Source: Defluviitaleaceae bacterium
Lineage (GTDB): Bacteria; Bacillota; Clostridia; Lachnospirales; WRAA01
NCBI GenBank assembly: GCA_009780015.1
Contig: WRAW01000008.1
Span: forward strand, 1 to 52,361
Length of the DNA: 52,361 bases
Reading direction: 5' to 3'
How positions within the stretch are numbered: the stretch's first letter is position 1; every line of letters starts with the position of its first letter. This document shows, piece by piece, positions 26,439-35,260 of this stretch. The position numbers and the translations under genes were made by a program. The notes below the pieces were generated by a model. The model worked only from the letters and a program-made list of their open reading frames with translations, made no database searches and was not told where the DNA came from.

Positions 26439-27197
26439 TTATATGGAATTAACTACTTCTGAAATCTTTTGTGCGGAAGTGATCTCTATTATATCTTCAC
26501 GCGGATACAGCGCTCCGCCAAAGTATATGCTGCGATTGTTTGCCACGGAGGGCTCGACCCTGTTTTCCAGAGCCGCAAAGTGAATCTGTGTAACGCCGGT
26601 ATAGCTGACTATGCGGGACACATTGGCAGGGGTAATCCCTGCTCCCGGCAGTATCTCTATCCTTCCCGCAGCGCGGCGCACGAGTTCCTTTATCAGTTCC
26701 ATGCCCTCGAATACCGAAGGGGCCTGTCCGCTTGTTAAAATGCGTGTAACTCCGCATTTAATCAGACTTTCGAGCGCTGCGAACGGATCCGGTGTAACGT
26801 CAAATGCGCGATGGAATACCGTGTCTCTGTTTCCGGCAATATCTACAAACTCGCGCGTGCGATCCTCGTCGACAGTTCCATCCTTATGCAGAAAGCCGAA
26901 GACGATACCGTCGGCATCGTTCTCAAGGAATATTTTGGCATCTTCCTTCATCTCATCGTACTCATAGTTGCTGTACGCGAAGCCGGCCTGGCGCGGACGC
27001 ACCATCGGTATCACCTTTATATCGGTCACATTTTTCTTGCACAGACGCAAACTGCCTAATGACGGAGTAAGACCGCCCAGGAACAGCGCCGAATTCAGCT
27101 CAACCCGGTGCGCCCCCGCCTGTTTTGCCGCGACGACATCCTCATAAGACCCGCAACAGACTTCAATCGTAACTTTCTTGTCCTCATCGACAGCCAT
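26439..27197 (-). CDS. cutC: CutC family protein
   Basis: 252 residues from the ATG at 27197 with AGAAGG six bases upstream. The TIM-barrel family pattern is clear: EVCCGSYEDVVAAKQAGAHR near the N-terminus, IPMVRPRQAGFAYSNYEY, VFHRAFDVTPDP, ILTSGQAPSVFEG and ILPGAGITPANV. CutC was first tied to copper tolerance, but its biochemical role is not settled. The gene stands apart, with its own promoter, between the oxygen island and the divergent ROK regulator. Confidence 0.93.
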   Translation of the reverse strand: MAVDEDKKVTIEVCCGSYEDVVAAKQAGAHRVELNSALFLGGLTPSLGSLRLCKKNVTDIKVIPMVRPRQAGFAYSNYEYDEMKEDAKIFLENDADGIVFGFLHKDGTVDEDRTREFVDIAGNRDTVFHRAFDVTPDPFAALESLIKCGVTRILTSGQAPSVFEGMELIKELVRRAAGRIEILPGAGITPANVSRIVSYTGVTQIHFAALENRVEPSVANNRSIYFGGALYPREDIIEITSAQKISEVVNSI

Positions 27198-27278
27198 TAT
27201 TAACCTTCTTTCATGTATTTTTGAATCCGCATTCATGGAGGGCATTGTTATCTGTGCCATGAATACAGGTTCTTAGGC

Positions 27279-27307
27279 ATTATAGCATATCAGTCCTATA
27301 TATACAA
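27279..27307 (-). promoter_or_regulatory. Sigma-A promoter for cutC
   Basis: On the minus strand TTGTAT (27307-27302), 17-base spacer, TATAAT (27284-27279). A lone MITE-type end, GAATACAGGTTC, lies between this and the cutC start. Confidence 0.55.
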
Positions 27308-27363
27308 CATATGTATCGCTCATCGTGAGCTATACGAGCCGCAAGAAAAATTAAAACTTAGTG

Positions 27364-27392
27364 TTGACTTATGACTCTTGTTGTTGTAATAT
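27364..27392 (+). promoter_or_regulatory. Sigma-A promoter for the ROK-transporter operon
   Basis: TTGACT, 17-base spacer, TAATAT. Just downstream GTAATATTATTG is mirrored by CATAATATTAGTG, an AT-rich dyad that could be the ROK operator. The rest of the 336-base gap holds the cutC promoter and no further ORF. Confidence 0.6.
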
Positions 27393-27533
27393 TATTGTAA
27401 TGAAATCAATTAATGCATAATATTAGTGTTATTGGTTATATATGCGCTGGTATAAATGTGTTATATGTTCAAAGTTGACATATTTGCTTTCATGATGAAA
27501 TTAAAGTAGCATTTCGCCATAAGGGGTATTTGA

Positions 27534-28721
27534 ATGAAAAAAAACGTAAAGGATGTGAGCAGCAATTACCTGGTGCTGAATTCAATCAGGCTGCACTACC
27601 CTGTCGCCAGAAATGAGATATGCGCGATTACGGAGCTTAGTACGCCGAGCGTATCCAGGATCGTAAACAAGTTTATAGAAGACGGATGTGTAAAGGAATA
27701 TGAAGCCGACAGCACGGGGGTGGGGCGAAAAACAAAGCTGCTGGACATAGAGGAAATGGCAGTACTGACCGCCGGCGGGGAATATGACGGCAAGACCCTT
27801 AAAGCCGCGATAATCGACGCGAAAGGAAGGCTGATCCGCTGTGACGAAACGAATTCGCAGTGCGTGACGGCCCTCGAAATGCCCGGAGCTTCGCCGGATG
27901 AGCTTACACGCGCTATATTTGCCGAGGTTCAGAAATTGATTGCCCGCAAAGGTATAGGTATTGACAAGCTCTTTGGTATAGGGGTCGCGATGCCCGGCAT
28001 AATCGAAAACGAGAGCGGCGTGGTACGCTTTTCGGCGAGCCTGTCATGGGAAAATGTACCGTTTAAGGCCATGCTTGAAAAAGTGTCAAAAGTTCACTGC
28101 GTTATAGACAACGACATCAAGGCCGCCGCTTACGCCGAGTATAGCAGTCGTGACTATAACTCTAAGATAACAGCTCTGCTGTATGTTGACGAAGGCATTG
28201 GTTCGGCCGTAATTGTGGACGGTGTTATCCTGCGCGGTATTACTAACAGCGCCGGCGAAATAGGCCACATTACCCACGATGTTATGGGAATGCTCTGCGG
28301 TTGCGGCAAGATCGGGTGCTACCAGACGAACGTCATTAACTCATTCCTGCTTGCGGAGGCAAGAAAATTCTCGAATATCAGAAGCGCGCGCGAAATATTT
28401 CAGCCGCAGATACGCAAGAATACCTGGGCAAGACGGATCGCCGAGAAATACATACACAACGTTGCGCGCTTGCTTGACAACATTGTGTGCGTATACAACC
28501 CCGACACAATCATTATTCTTGGCGAACTGATAAACGACGTGCCCATGCTATTTGAGGAGGTTTGCGAGGAATACCGGAACAACTCCGCCAGTAGCTATCT
28601 GCAGTACCCCTTATCAATTAAGAAATCCAAGTACAACGGCCACTCCCCTCTAATAGGAGTAGGAGTGCTGGCATCTGAAAAATTCTTCAGAAATGTAGCT
28701 CAGGAAAATCAAAACAGCTAG
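27534..28721 (+). CDS. ROK-family transcriptional regulator
   Basis: 395 residues. An N-terminal winged helix (EICAITELSTPSVSRIVNKF) precedes the ROK sugar-kinase fold (GIGVAMPGIIENESGVVRFS, VIDNDIKAAAYAEYSS, NSAGEIGHITHDVMG) and the ROK zinc motif CGCGKIGC. NagC/XylR-type ROK proteins repress sugar-uptake genes and are released by a sugar or sugar phosphate. The Glu after the last zinc-motif Cys is replaced (GCYQ), and the ATP-phosphate loop looks weak, as usual in regulators. It is 12 bases upstream of the transporter genes and should control them, which suggests a sugar-containing ligand for the transporter. Confidence 0.9.
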   Translation: MKKNVKDVSSNYLVLNSIRLHYPVARNEICAITELSTPSVSRIVNKFIEDGCVKEYEADSTGVGRKTKLLDIEEMAVLTAGGEYDGKTLKAAIIDAKGRLIRCDETNSQCVTALEMPGASPDELTRAIFAEVQKLIARKGIGIDKLFGIGVAMPGIIENESGVVRFSASLSWENVPFKAMLEKVSKVHCVIDNDIKAAAYAEYSSRDYNSKITALLYVDEGIGSAVIVDGVILRGITNSAGEIGHITHDVMGMLCGCGKIGCYQTNVINSFLLAEARKFSNIRSAREIFQPQIRKNTWARRIAEKYIHNVARLLDNIVCVYNPDTIIILGELINDVPMLFEEVCEEYRNNSASSYLQYPLSIKKSKYNGHSPLIGVGVLASEKFFRNVAQENQNS

Positions 28722-28733
28722 GAGGAATATTCA

Positions 28734-30332
28734 ATGAAGAGATTTGCGAAAATCGTAGCTCCGCTTATGGTCGGTCTGTTTGTATTAGGCGCATGTGCCG
28801 CCCAGCCGCCGGCTCCGGCCGCAACCACGGACCCCGCCGCCCCGGCGGAAGCGCCGGCAGTTTCCGATGCTGATGATAACGAAAACAGAGACATAGTAAT
28901 TGCTCTTAACAACAACATAATCACGCTGGACGCCCACGACGCGCGCGACGCCCTGTCAAACAACGTTATCGCCGCAATGGCCGAGTCGCTGGTAGACTTC
29001 GACCACAACATGGGAATAATACCATCTCTAGCGGAATCCTTCGAGGTTTCGGAAAACGCTCTGTCTTACACATTCAACCTGAATCGCGGCATAAGCTTCC
29101 ACGATGGAACGCCTTTTAACGCCGAGGCCGTAAGGGTTAACGTACAGCGCATCATTGACTCCGAAGGCGGACTGCGCCAGGCCAGAACCTTTGAACAGCT
29201 CGACAGCATGGAAATAGTCGACGATTACACGATTATATTCCATCTGTCCGATCCGTTCATGCCTTTCCTGGAAAGACTTCAAGCGTTCAGGCTGCTTTCC
29301 CCGGAAGTCATACTTAACGATGTGGGAAGCCTCGCGAGGCATCCCGTCGGTACGGGTCAGTTCATATTTGAGGAATGGGTTGACGGCGACCGCATGGTAA
29401 TGACGCGCAACCCCGAGCACAGGAATTCTCACCTTATCGGTGTTGACAGCGTGACCTACCGCTTTGTAATGGAAAACGGCACCCGCGTGGCAATGCTGCA
29501 AACCGGCGAAGCCGACCTGATCTACCCTATGCCGCCCGAGATGATTCCGATGGTTCAAGCTGACCCCAGCATCGAGATAGAAGTCAGAAGCTCGACGGTT
29601 GTCCGTTACGTCACCATGAACCAGAACGTCGAGCCTTTGAACGACGTGCGCGTACGCCGCGCCATGAATCACGCCATCGACGTAGACGCGTACATTAATG
29701 TCGTAAGGGGCGGGTACGCTGTGCCGCTTAACTCCGCGATGTCTCCGATACTGCCGTTTTACTATGAAAACGAACCGTTCGAGTTTAACCTGGACTTGGC
29801 GCGTCAATTGCTGGCGGAGGCCGGATATCCCGACGGCTTTAGCGTAACGATATGGGCCAGCACTTCTTCGTCCGATATCAGAGGCATGGAGTTCATAGCC
29901 CAGCAGCTTGGGCAGGTCGGCATAGAGGTCGAGGTAATGCCTATGGAGGAAGGAACTCTCTCCGCGGCGGTATACCAGACCACTCCTGAAACAACCGAGC
30001 TGCAAATGTGGTACGTAAGCTGGTCCGCGTTCGACCCGGACAACGCGCTCAGGAGCACGTTTGTGTCATACATGCATCCTCCGACAGGCGCAAACACAAA
30101 CTACTACGTAAACCTTGCCGTGGACGAGGCGATAAGAAACGGTAACAGAGCCGCCGACTTCGACACCCGTTTCGAGTACTACGCTCAGGCTCAGAGGATG
30201 ATCTGGGATGACGCCGTGTGGCTGTTCCTCGGCGCCGACGAGACAGTCATGGCAATGAACACCCGACTGACAGGCGCGCGCCTGCAGCCTACCGGCGCAT
30301 GGCTTGACCTCCGCGAGGTTGGCGTAAGGTAA
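28734..30332 (+). CDS. ABC transporter substrate-binding lipoprotein (SBP family 5, Dpp/Opp-like)
   Basis: 532 residues. Signal peptide with lipobox LGAC (Cys21), then a low-complexity Ala/Pro linker, then a full SBP_bac_5 domain: MAESLVDFDHNMGIIPSLAE, YTFNLNRGISFHDGTPFNAE, DVRVRRAMNHAID. It is tethered outside the membrane and delivers ligand to the permeases encoded behind it. Family members bind peptides, but also nickel, haem or oligosaccharides; the ROK regulator in front favours a glycan-derived ligand. AGGAGG precedes the ATG. A MITE-type element and a hairpin separate it from the permease genes. Confidence 0.93.
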   Translation: MKRFAKIVAPLMVGLFVLGACAAQPPAPAATTDPAAPAEAPAVSDADDNENRDIVIALNNNIITLDAHDARDALSNNVIAAMAESLVDFDHNMGIIPSLAESFEVSENALSYTFNLNRGISFHDGTPFNAEAVRVNVQRIIDSEGGLRQARTFEQLDSMEIVDDYTIIFHLSDPFMPFLERLQAFRLLSPEVILNDVGSLARHPVGTGQFIFEEWVDGDRMVMTRNPEHRNSHLIGVDSVTYRFVMENGTRVAMLQTGEADLIYPMPPEMIPMVQADPSIEIEVRSSTVVRYVTMNQNVEPLNDVRVRRAMNHAIDVDAYINVVRGGYAVPLNSAMSPILPFYYENEPFEFNLDLARQLLAEAGYPDGFSVTIWASTSSSDIRGMEFIAQQLGQVGIEVEVMPMEEGTLSAAVYQTTPETTELQMWYVSWSAFDPDNALRSTFVSYMHPPTGANTNYYVNLAVDEAIRNGNRAADFDTRFEYYAQAQRMIWDDAVWLFLGADETVMAMNTRLTGARLQPTGAWLDLREVGVR

Positions 30333-30340
30333 TAATGTAA

Positions 30341-30416
30341 GATACCTGTGTTAATAGGTGGGGATGGCGGAAAATCGATCGCCAAGACGACATTCCCATC
30401 CTATGAACACAGGTTC
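30341..30416. mobile_element. MITE-like element C (short GAACCTGT family)
   Basis: 76 bases with left end GATACCTGTGTTAATAGGTG and right end CCTATGAACACAGGTTC, imperfect inverted repeats, and TAA directly outside both ends. The core hairpin is missing; only GGCGGAAAATCGATCGCCAA remains. The right half is nearly identical to the half-element at 141-188. It starts six bases behind the SBP stop codon. Confidence 0.7.
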
Positions 30417-30442
30417 TAAGTAAAAAAATATCCACACTACAC

Positions 30443-30476
30443 ATCGACGCAAGACGCTTATGCGTTTTGCGTCGAT
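30443..30476 (+). promoter_or_regulatory. Intercistronic hairpin between SBP and permease genes
   Basis: ATCGACGCAAGACGC pairs with GCGTTTTGCGTCGAT (one G-U) around a 4-base loop, ending 19 bases before the permease start. Hairpins here often protect the binding-protein message or reduce read-through into the permeases. No T-run follows. Confidence 0.55.
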
Positions 30477-30495
30477 TCCGCATAGGGTGAACATC

Positions 30496-31416
30496 ATGCT
30501 CAGATACTTCATAAAGCGCGTCTTGCAAATGATTCCGCTGCTTATCGTGGTGTCATTTGTGATATTCATGTTTATACGTATGATTCCGGGGGATCCGGCG
30601 CGGCTTATCGCGGGCTTTGACGCCACTTATGAAGAAGTCGAGGCCATAAGGCGCATGCACGGGCTTGACGACCCGCTGATCGTTCAGTACGCGCGGTACA
30701 TGACCAATTTGCTTTCGGGCGACATGGGCACGTCCTTGCGCACTGGCCGTCCTGTGGCGGAAATGCTGCTGCCGCGCTACGCCCCAACTATGACCCTGGC
30801 TTTCACATCGATGCTGTGGGCGCTTGCGTTCGGGCTTATAATCGGTATATTTTCAGCCATATTCAGAGGCAAGTGGCCTGATTATATGGGGATGCTGCTG
30901 GCGGTTACGGGCATATCGATTCCCGCGTTCTGGATGGGGCTGATGCTGATTCAGAATTTTGCCGTGGTTATCCCGATATTCTCGGTTATAGGCTTGCAGA
31001 ACCCGCGGGACTATGTTCTGCCTTCAATCACGCTGGGGGCGGGAATAATGGCCATGCTTGCTAGAACGTCCCGTTCGGAAATGGTGGACGTCATGAGCCA
31101 TGACTACATACGTACTGCCAGGGCGAAGGGCCTAAGCGAGTTTGAGGTTATTACACGGCATGGATTGCGCAACTCAATGGTACAGATAATGACTATCGTA
31201 GGTTTGCAGTTCGGCTTCCTGCTTGGCGGCTCCGTAATTGTGGAGCGCGTATTCGGCATCGCCGGGCTTGGCGGGCTGTTGGTCGATTCCATATTTTTCA
31301 GGGATTATACCGTTATTCAGGCACAGCTTATCATATTTTCGACACTGTTCATTTTCGTTAATCTGGCGGTAGATATCGCCTATGGCTTCCTTAACCCCAA
31401 AATTCGTTACAATTAG
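30496..31416 (+). CDS. ABC transporter permease, DppB/OppB type
   Basis: 306 residues from the ATG at 30496, six bases behind AGGGTG. The N-terminus MLRYFIKRVLQMIPLLIVVS is typical of DppB, six membrane segments can be counted, and the coupling-helix motif occurs in RTARAKGLSEFEVITRHGLR (EAA loop). It forms the inner-membrane channel with the next gene product. The start of the next gene is 18 bases after its stop. Confidence 0.94.
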   Translation: MLRYFIKRVLQMIPLLIVVSFVIFMFIRMIPGDPARLIAGFDATYEEVEAIRRMHGLDDPLIVQYARYMTNLLSGDMGTSLRTGRPVAEMLLPRYAPTMTLAFTSMLWALAFGLIIGIFSAIFRGKWPDYMGMLLAVTGISIPAFWMGLMLIQNFAVVIPIFSVIGLQNPRDYVLPSITLGAGIMAMLARTSRSEMVDVMSHDYIRTARAKGLSEFEVITRHGLRNSMVQIMTIVGLQFGFLLGGSVIVERVFGIAGLGGLLVDSIFFRDYTVIQAQLIIFSTLFIFVNLAVDIAYGFLNPKIRYN

Positions 31417-31434
31417 AACTGCAAGGGTGGCATT

Positions 31435-32286
31435 ATGGAAAACTTTAAAAACACTCCGTTTGGGGAATTCTTGAAAAAATTTCTTAGGCGCAAGACTGCC
31501 GTTGTCGCTCTTGCTTTTATTCTGGCTATGTTCTTTGTGGCCATATTCGGTATGCAGATTGCGCCGTATGACCCCAGAGAATTCGACTACGGCAACATAT
31601 TGCAGTCCCCAAACGCCGACAATATATTCGGCACGGATGAATTCGGGCGTGACATATTTTCGCGCGTGCTGGTTGGGACTCGGCTCACGCTGTCCGTGTC
31701 TCTGACGGCCGTCACGTTCGCGATGGTGTTCGGTACTATTCTGGGCCTTGTCAGCGGTTATCTCGGCGGTATATTCGACAACATATTCATGCGTATCTGT
31801 GACGTAATGTTCGCATTCCCCGATATTATACTGGCTATCGCAATAGTGGCCGTACTTGGGCCGGGCTTGCAGAACGTCATCATAGCCGTGGCTGTTTTCG
31901 GCGTGCCCACATTCGCGAGGATAATGCGCGGCGCCATGCTATCACTGAAACAGAGCCTTTATGTTGAAGCGGCGCGCTCTATTGGCGTCAGCAGCTTTCG
32001 GATAATATTCGTACATATATTCCCGGGCGCGTTCTCCACGATGATTGTCAATTACACCATGCGCATCGGTACGGCCGTGCTGGCGGCGGCTTCACTCAGC
32101 TTCCTTGGTCTTGGAGCTAGCCCGACCGAGGAAGAATGGGGCGCAATGCTTAGCATAGGCCGTAATTATCTTGGCGTCGCTCCGCACGCGGTGCTGTTTC
32201 CGGGGCTTGCGATACTGCTTACGGTGCTGGCTTTCAACTTGCTTGGCGACGGTCTTCGCGACGCCCTTGATCCCAAGTATAAATAA
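31435..32286 (+). CDS. ABC transporter permease, DppC/OppC type
   Basis: 283 residues. The N-terminal segment FLRRKTAVVALAFILAMFFV is followed by the GTDEFGRDIFSRVLVGTRLT block that marks DppC/OppC, and the EAA loop VEAARSIGVSSFRIIFVHIF. It pairs with the DppB-type subunit. Its TAA stop is also the left target TAA of MITE E, which begins at the next base, so the mobile element joined the operon without altering the protein. Confidence 0.94.
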   Translation: MENFKNTPFGEFLKKFLRRKTAVVALAFILAMFFVAIFGMQIAPYDPREFDYGNILQSPNADNIFGTDEFGRDIFSRVLVGTRLTLSVSLTAVTFAMVFGTILGLVSGYLGGIFDNIFMRICDVMFAFPDIILAIAIVAVLGPGLQNVIIAVAVFGVPTFARIMRGAMLSLKQSLYVEAARSIGVSSFRIIFVHIFPGAFSTMIVNYTMRIGTAVLAAASLSFLGLGASPTEEEWGAMLSIGRNYLGVAPHAVLFPGLAILLTVLAFNLLGDGLRDALDPKYK

Positions 32287-32450
32287 GAACCTGTGTTCAA
32301 TACCGCTCAACGCTGTCCAGAAGGTCGATTTTCCGCCACTCGTCGTCAATTTCTCCTAGCGTACCGCTTCGGGTATGCGTCGTCGTCATTTCCTAGATTG
32401 GCGAAAAATCGCCACTTCTGGCCAGCATTTCAGGTATTGAACATAGGTTC
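32287..32450. mobile_element. MITE-like element E (GAACCTGTGTTCAATA ends, full core)
   Basis: 164 bases from GAACCTGTGTTCAATACC to GGTATTGAACATAGGTTC, flanked by TAA on both sides. The core shows TCGTCGTCA..CTCCTAG, the hairpin CGTACC-GCTTCGG-GTATGCG and a second TCGTCGTCATTTCCTAG as a direct repeat, framed by arms GGTCGATTTTCCGCC and GGCGAAAAATCGCC. It sits inside the transporter operon between the second permease and the first ATPase gene. No ORF for a transposase. Confidence 0.85.
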
Positions 32451-32474
32451 TAACTGAGGAGGTATGCCACAAAC

Positions 32475-33476
32475 ATGCAAAACGAAAAAGTGTTAGAGCT
32501 GACAAACCTCAGGACTCAGTTCATCACAAAGGACAGCACGTCCACTGCGGTTAACGGCGTTTCGTACCATATAAAGCGGGGAGAGGTGCTTGGGCTCGTG
32601 GGCGAGTCGGGGTGCGGCAAGAGCGTTACCGCCCTTTCCATAATGCGCCTTTTCAGAGACACGCCCGGTAGGATAACGGGTGGCGCCGTGATGTTTGGCG
32701 GGCGCAACATCACCGAAATAAGCGAACGCGAGATGGCCAAGATCCGCGGCAAGGAAATAGCGATGATATTCCAGGAGCCGATGTCCAGCCTAAACCCTAC
32801 AATGAAGATAGGCAAGCAGTTGACGGAGGTTATACTAAAGCACAGGCACATCAGCGTGCGGGAAGCCAAGGAGCTCGCGCTGGACATGCTGCGCCAGGTA
32901 GGCATACCCCGCGCGGAACAGCTTATGAACGAGTTCCCCCATCAGTTGTCGGGGGGGATGAACCAGCGAGTAATGATCGCTATGGGAATGAGCCTTAATC
33001 CGTCCGTACTGATCGCGGACGAACCCACGACCGCCCTTGACGTAACCATCCAGGCTCAGATACTTGAGCTCATGAAGTCGATAAACGAAGAGCACGGCAT
33101 GAGTATACTGCTGATTACCCACGACCTGGGCGTGGTTGCGGAAATGTGCCATCGCGTAGTGGTAATGTACGCCGGAAGGGTAGTTGAAGAGGCAGACGTA
33201 CACAGCCTGTTCGCGAAGCCGCTGCATCCGTATACGCATGGGCTTATCGACTCCACCCCGGTAATAGGCGCGCGTATTGAACGGCTCAAGTCGATACGCG
33301 GGAATGTTCCATCCCTGGACAACATGCCGGAGGGCTGCGTATTCGGCCCACGGTGCGACAGCTTTGAAGATCGCTGCGGCCGGGAAGAACCGCCCGTTTT
33401 TCATATCGAGCAGCAAGGCGTCCTGCGCAAGTGCCGGTGCTGGACTGCCGAAAGCCAGAGCGTGGGGAAGGATTAA
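32475..33476 (+). CDS. ABC transporter ATPase, DppD/OppD type
   Basis: 333 residues. Walker [10 protein letters not shown]-loop [11 protein letters not shown], signature LSGGMNQRV, Walker [13 protein letters not shown] and the H-loop ITHDLG are intact. The C-terminal oligopeptide-type tail has the Cys pattern [22 protein letters not shown], which in some family members binds an iron-sulfur cluster. GAGGAGG lies 12 bases before the ATG, a rather long spacing, just behind the end of MITE E. Its stop is two bases before the next start. Confidence 0.94.
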   Translation: MQNEKVLELTNLRTQFITKDSTSTAVNGVSYHIKRGEVLGLVGESGCGKSVTALSIMRLFRDTPGRITGGAVMFGGRNITEISEREMAKIRGKEIAMIFQEPMSSLNPTMKIGKQLTEVILKHRHISVREAKELALDMLRQVGIPRAEQLMNEFPHQLSGGMNQRVMIAMGMSLNPSVLIADEPTTALDVTIQAQILELMKSINEEHGMSILLITHDLGVVAEMCHRVVVMYAGRVVEEADVHSLFAKPLHPYTHGLIDSTPVIGARIERLKSIRGNVPSLDNMPEGCVFGPRCDSFEDRCGREEPPVFHIEQQGVLRKCRCWTAESQSVGKD

Positions 33477-33478
33477 CG

Positions 33479-34444
33479 ATGGAGAAGCTTGTAGAGGTAA
33501 TCGACATAAAGAAGCACTTCCCCGTGCGAAGCGGCCTTCTGGGAAAGAAGCAGTCTGTAAAAGCGGTGGACGGCGTAAACTTTCACATCGCCAAGGGCGA
33601 GGTGCTTAGCCTCGTGGGGGAATCAGGCTGCGGAAAGAGCACGACCGGCCGTCTTGTGGTGCGCCTGCTGCCGCTCACCGGCGGCCGGGTTATATTTGAC
33701 GGCGCGGACATAACCGACATAAGCGAACCCAACATGCGCCCCAAGCGCAAGGATATGCAGATGATCTTCCAAGATCCTTATTCGTCCCTTAACCCGAGGA
33801 TGAAGGTGAAAAGGCTGGTGAGCGAGCCCCTTCTTGTACATACGGATATGGACGAAGCGGCACGCCACAAGCGGGTAGAAGAACTGCTTGAGGTCGTAGG
33901 GCTGCCGCGGGGCAGTATAAATAAATATCCCCATGAGTTTTCCGGCGGCCAGCGCCAAAGGATTGGCATAGCGCGCGCCATCTCCGTGAATCCTAAGCTG
34001 ATCGTCGCGGATGAGCCTGTGTCCGCGCTGGATGTGTCGGTACAGTCCCAGGTGCTGAATCTGCTGCAAGACCTGCAGAAAGACTTGGGCCTTACGTATC
34101 TGTTTATCTCCCACAACCTCAGCGTCGTCGAGCACATCAGCGACAGGATATGCGTAATGTATCTCGGCAAAATAGCCGAAGTAGCCACGCGCGACCAGCT
34201 TTATGAAAATCCCATGCATCCTTACACGAAGGCTCTGCTCTCGGCCGTGCCGATACCCGACCCGTCCAAGAAACGCCGGAGAATCATACTCAAGGGCGAC
34301 ATCCCAAGCCCCGTGAATCCCCCGGCGGGCTGCAACTTCCATACCCGATGCCACGAATGTATGGACGTTTGCAAGCACGAGCCCCCTCAGCCCAAGGACG
34401 TCGGCAACGGACATATTGTCGCATGTCACCACCACCTATGTTAA
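33479..34444 (+). CDS. ABC transporter ATPase, DppF/OppF type
   Basis: 321 residues from the ATG at 33479 with GGGGAAGGA upstream. Walker [14 protein letters not shown]-loop IFQDPYSSLNP, signature FSGGQRQRIGIA, Walker B LIVADEPVSALD and H-loop ISHNLS are all present, and the C-terminal tail again carries Cys residues (CNFHTRCHECMDVCKHEPP). It completes the heterodimeric ATPase of a five-component Dpp/Opp importer. A terminator begins at its stop codon. Confidence 0.94.
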   Translation: MEKLVEVIDIKKHFPVRSGLLGKKQSVKAVDGVNFHIAKGEVLSLVGESGCGKSTTGRLVVRLLPLTGGRVIFDGADITDISEPNMRPKRKDMQMIFQDPYSSLNPRMKVKRLVSEPLLVHTDMDEAARHKRVEELLEVVGLPRGSINKYPHEFSGGQRQRIGIARAISVNPKLIVADEPVSALDVSVQSQVLNLLQDLQKDLGLTYLFISHNLSVVEHISDRICVMYLGKIAEVATRDQLYENPMHPYTKALLSAVPIPDPSKKRRRIILKGDIPSPVNPPAGCNFHTRCHECMDVCKHEPPQPKDVGNGHIVACHHHLC

Positions 34445-34486
34445 AAAGACCTCCTATCGCAAAATGAAAGCGATGGGAGGTCTTTT
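34444..34486 (+). terminator. Terminator of the transporter operon
   Basis: AAAAGACCTCCTATCGC pairs with GCGATGGGAGGTCTTTT (one G-U) around nine bases. The same stem core, CCTCCTATCG, recurs in the terminator at 35207. Confidence 0.9.
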
Positions 34487-34520
34487 ATTGGGTTGAAGCT
34501 ATCCACCTGCGAAGAGGTGT

Positions 34521-34739
34521 TTATTTACGTTCAGGGTTGTCCGACCGCCCGACAAGGTAATCTATCGAAACGTCAAAGTAATCAGCAAGTCTCTCGATTA
34601 TGTCAGAATCGGGTTTGCGTTCTCCTCGTTCATAGTATTGGTATGCCCGTAATGATATATTGTTATCTTTTGCAATGTCTTTCTGCATAAGCTTTTTTTC
34701 TGTTTTTAGCTGTATCAATCTATCGCTTAAAGTTGGCAT
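34521..34739 (-). CDS. Small XRE-family (Cro/CI-type HTH) regulator
   Basis: 72 residues from the ATG at 34739, which has AGGAGTG at good spacing; the track's longer version runs through the promoter region. It is a single helix-turn-helix domain: LKTEKKLMQKDIAKDNNISLRAYQYYERGERKPDSDIIERLADYFDVSIDYLVG is the standard five-helix pattern (shown here in part: LRAYQYYERGERKPD). It diverges from the small gene at 34909, and the gap between them has two repeated operator-like sites, so it probably represses that gene and perhaps itself. Confidence 0.88.
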   Translation of the reverse strand: MPTLSDRLIQLKTEKKLMQKDIAKDNNISLRAYQYYERGERKPDSDIIERLADYFDVSIDYLVGRSDNPERK

Positions 34740-34768
34740 CAAAAACACTCCTGAAATTAAAAAAGCTA

Positions 34769-34832
34769 TTGACAAGCACATATGTGCATGATAATATATA
34801 CTTGACAAGCACAAACGTACACGCAATAATGT
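34769..34832 (+). promoter_or_regulatory. Tandem promoters with repeated operators between xre and the DUF6809-like gene
   Basis: Two TTGACAAGCACA units start 33 bases apart. The first gives TTGACA-N17-TAATAT, with the palindrome GCACATATGTGC in the spacer. The second gives TTGACA with AATAAT or TAATGT 17-19 bases on and the related GCACAAACGTAC in the spacer. The equal spacing suggests two bound dimers of the divergent XRE regulator on one face of the DNA. Confidence 0.65.
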
Positions 34833-34908
34833 ACTTGCTTTAGACATAACCCTACCACACCGTCCGCAAAAAGTCAAGGGTGGAAAGGGTGGACAAAGGA
34901 GAATGCAT

Positions 34909-35199
34909 ATGCAAAATATTTTAGAAAAGCTGTATTTCGCGATGGGCCACCAAAATTCTGAGCTTCACGCTAAAGACCCGGATTATATCGAAAATCTCCA
35001 ATTGAAAGAAGTCAACTACGAAAAACTGTTGGCCATGTTGAATGAAGAGGAGAAGGACCGGTTTGAAAAATTTCTTATAGCGGATAAGGATTTGAAGGAA
35101 GCGGATGATTACAACACATTTTTGTATGCGTTTAAGTTGGGGGCATTGTTGGTGATTGAGATTTTCACGGACAAACACCAAGCAATGGGGGAAAGATAG
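34909..35199 (+). CDS. Small DUF6809-like protein
   Basis: 96 residues from the second ATG, seven bases behind AGGAG. Acidic and helical: QNILEKLYFAMGHQNSELH at the start, EKLLAMLNEEEKDRFEKF in the middle and FKLGALLVIEIFTDKH at the end. This pattern matches small Firmicutes proteins annotated as DUF6809 as I remember them; no function is known. They are often found next to HTH genes in accessory DNA. It has its own terminator and is flanked by two terminators of similar sequence. Confidence 0.65.
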   Translation: MQNILEKLYFAMGHQNSELHAKDPDYIENLQLKEVNYEKLLAMLNEEEKDRFEKFLIADKDLKEADDYNTFLYAFKLGALLVIEIFTDKHQAMGER

Positions 35200-35206
35200 G
35201 TTAAAT

Positions 35207-35245
35207 AAGGCCTCCTATCGTAAAATAAACGCGATAGGAGGCCTT
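35207..35245. terminator. Terminator (bidirectional)
   Basis: AAGGCCTCCTATCG pairs perfectly with CGATAGGAGGCCTT around 11 bases. It serves the small gene on the plus strand and the convergent kinase-like gene. Confidence 0.85.
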
Positions 35246-35260
35246 AATATGGGTAAGGTA

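Noticed and set aside
29028-30005. 325-residue minus-strand ORF inside the substrate-binding protein gene
   Set aside because: Antisense shadow with no ribosome site or family motif.
34444-35245. The two similar terminators as ends of a transposable cassette
   Set aside because: Only the short CCTCCTATCG stem is shared, there is no target duplication and no terminal repeat beyond the hairpins.
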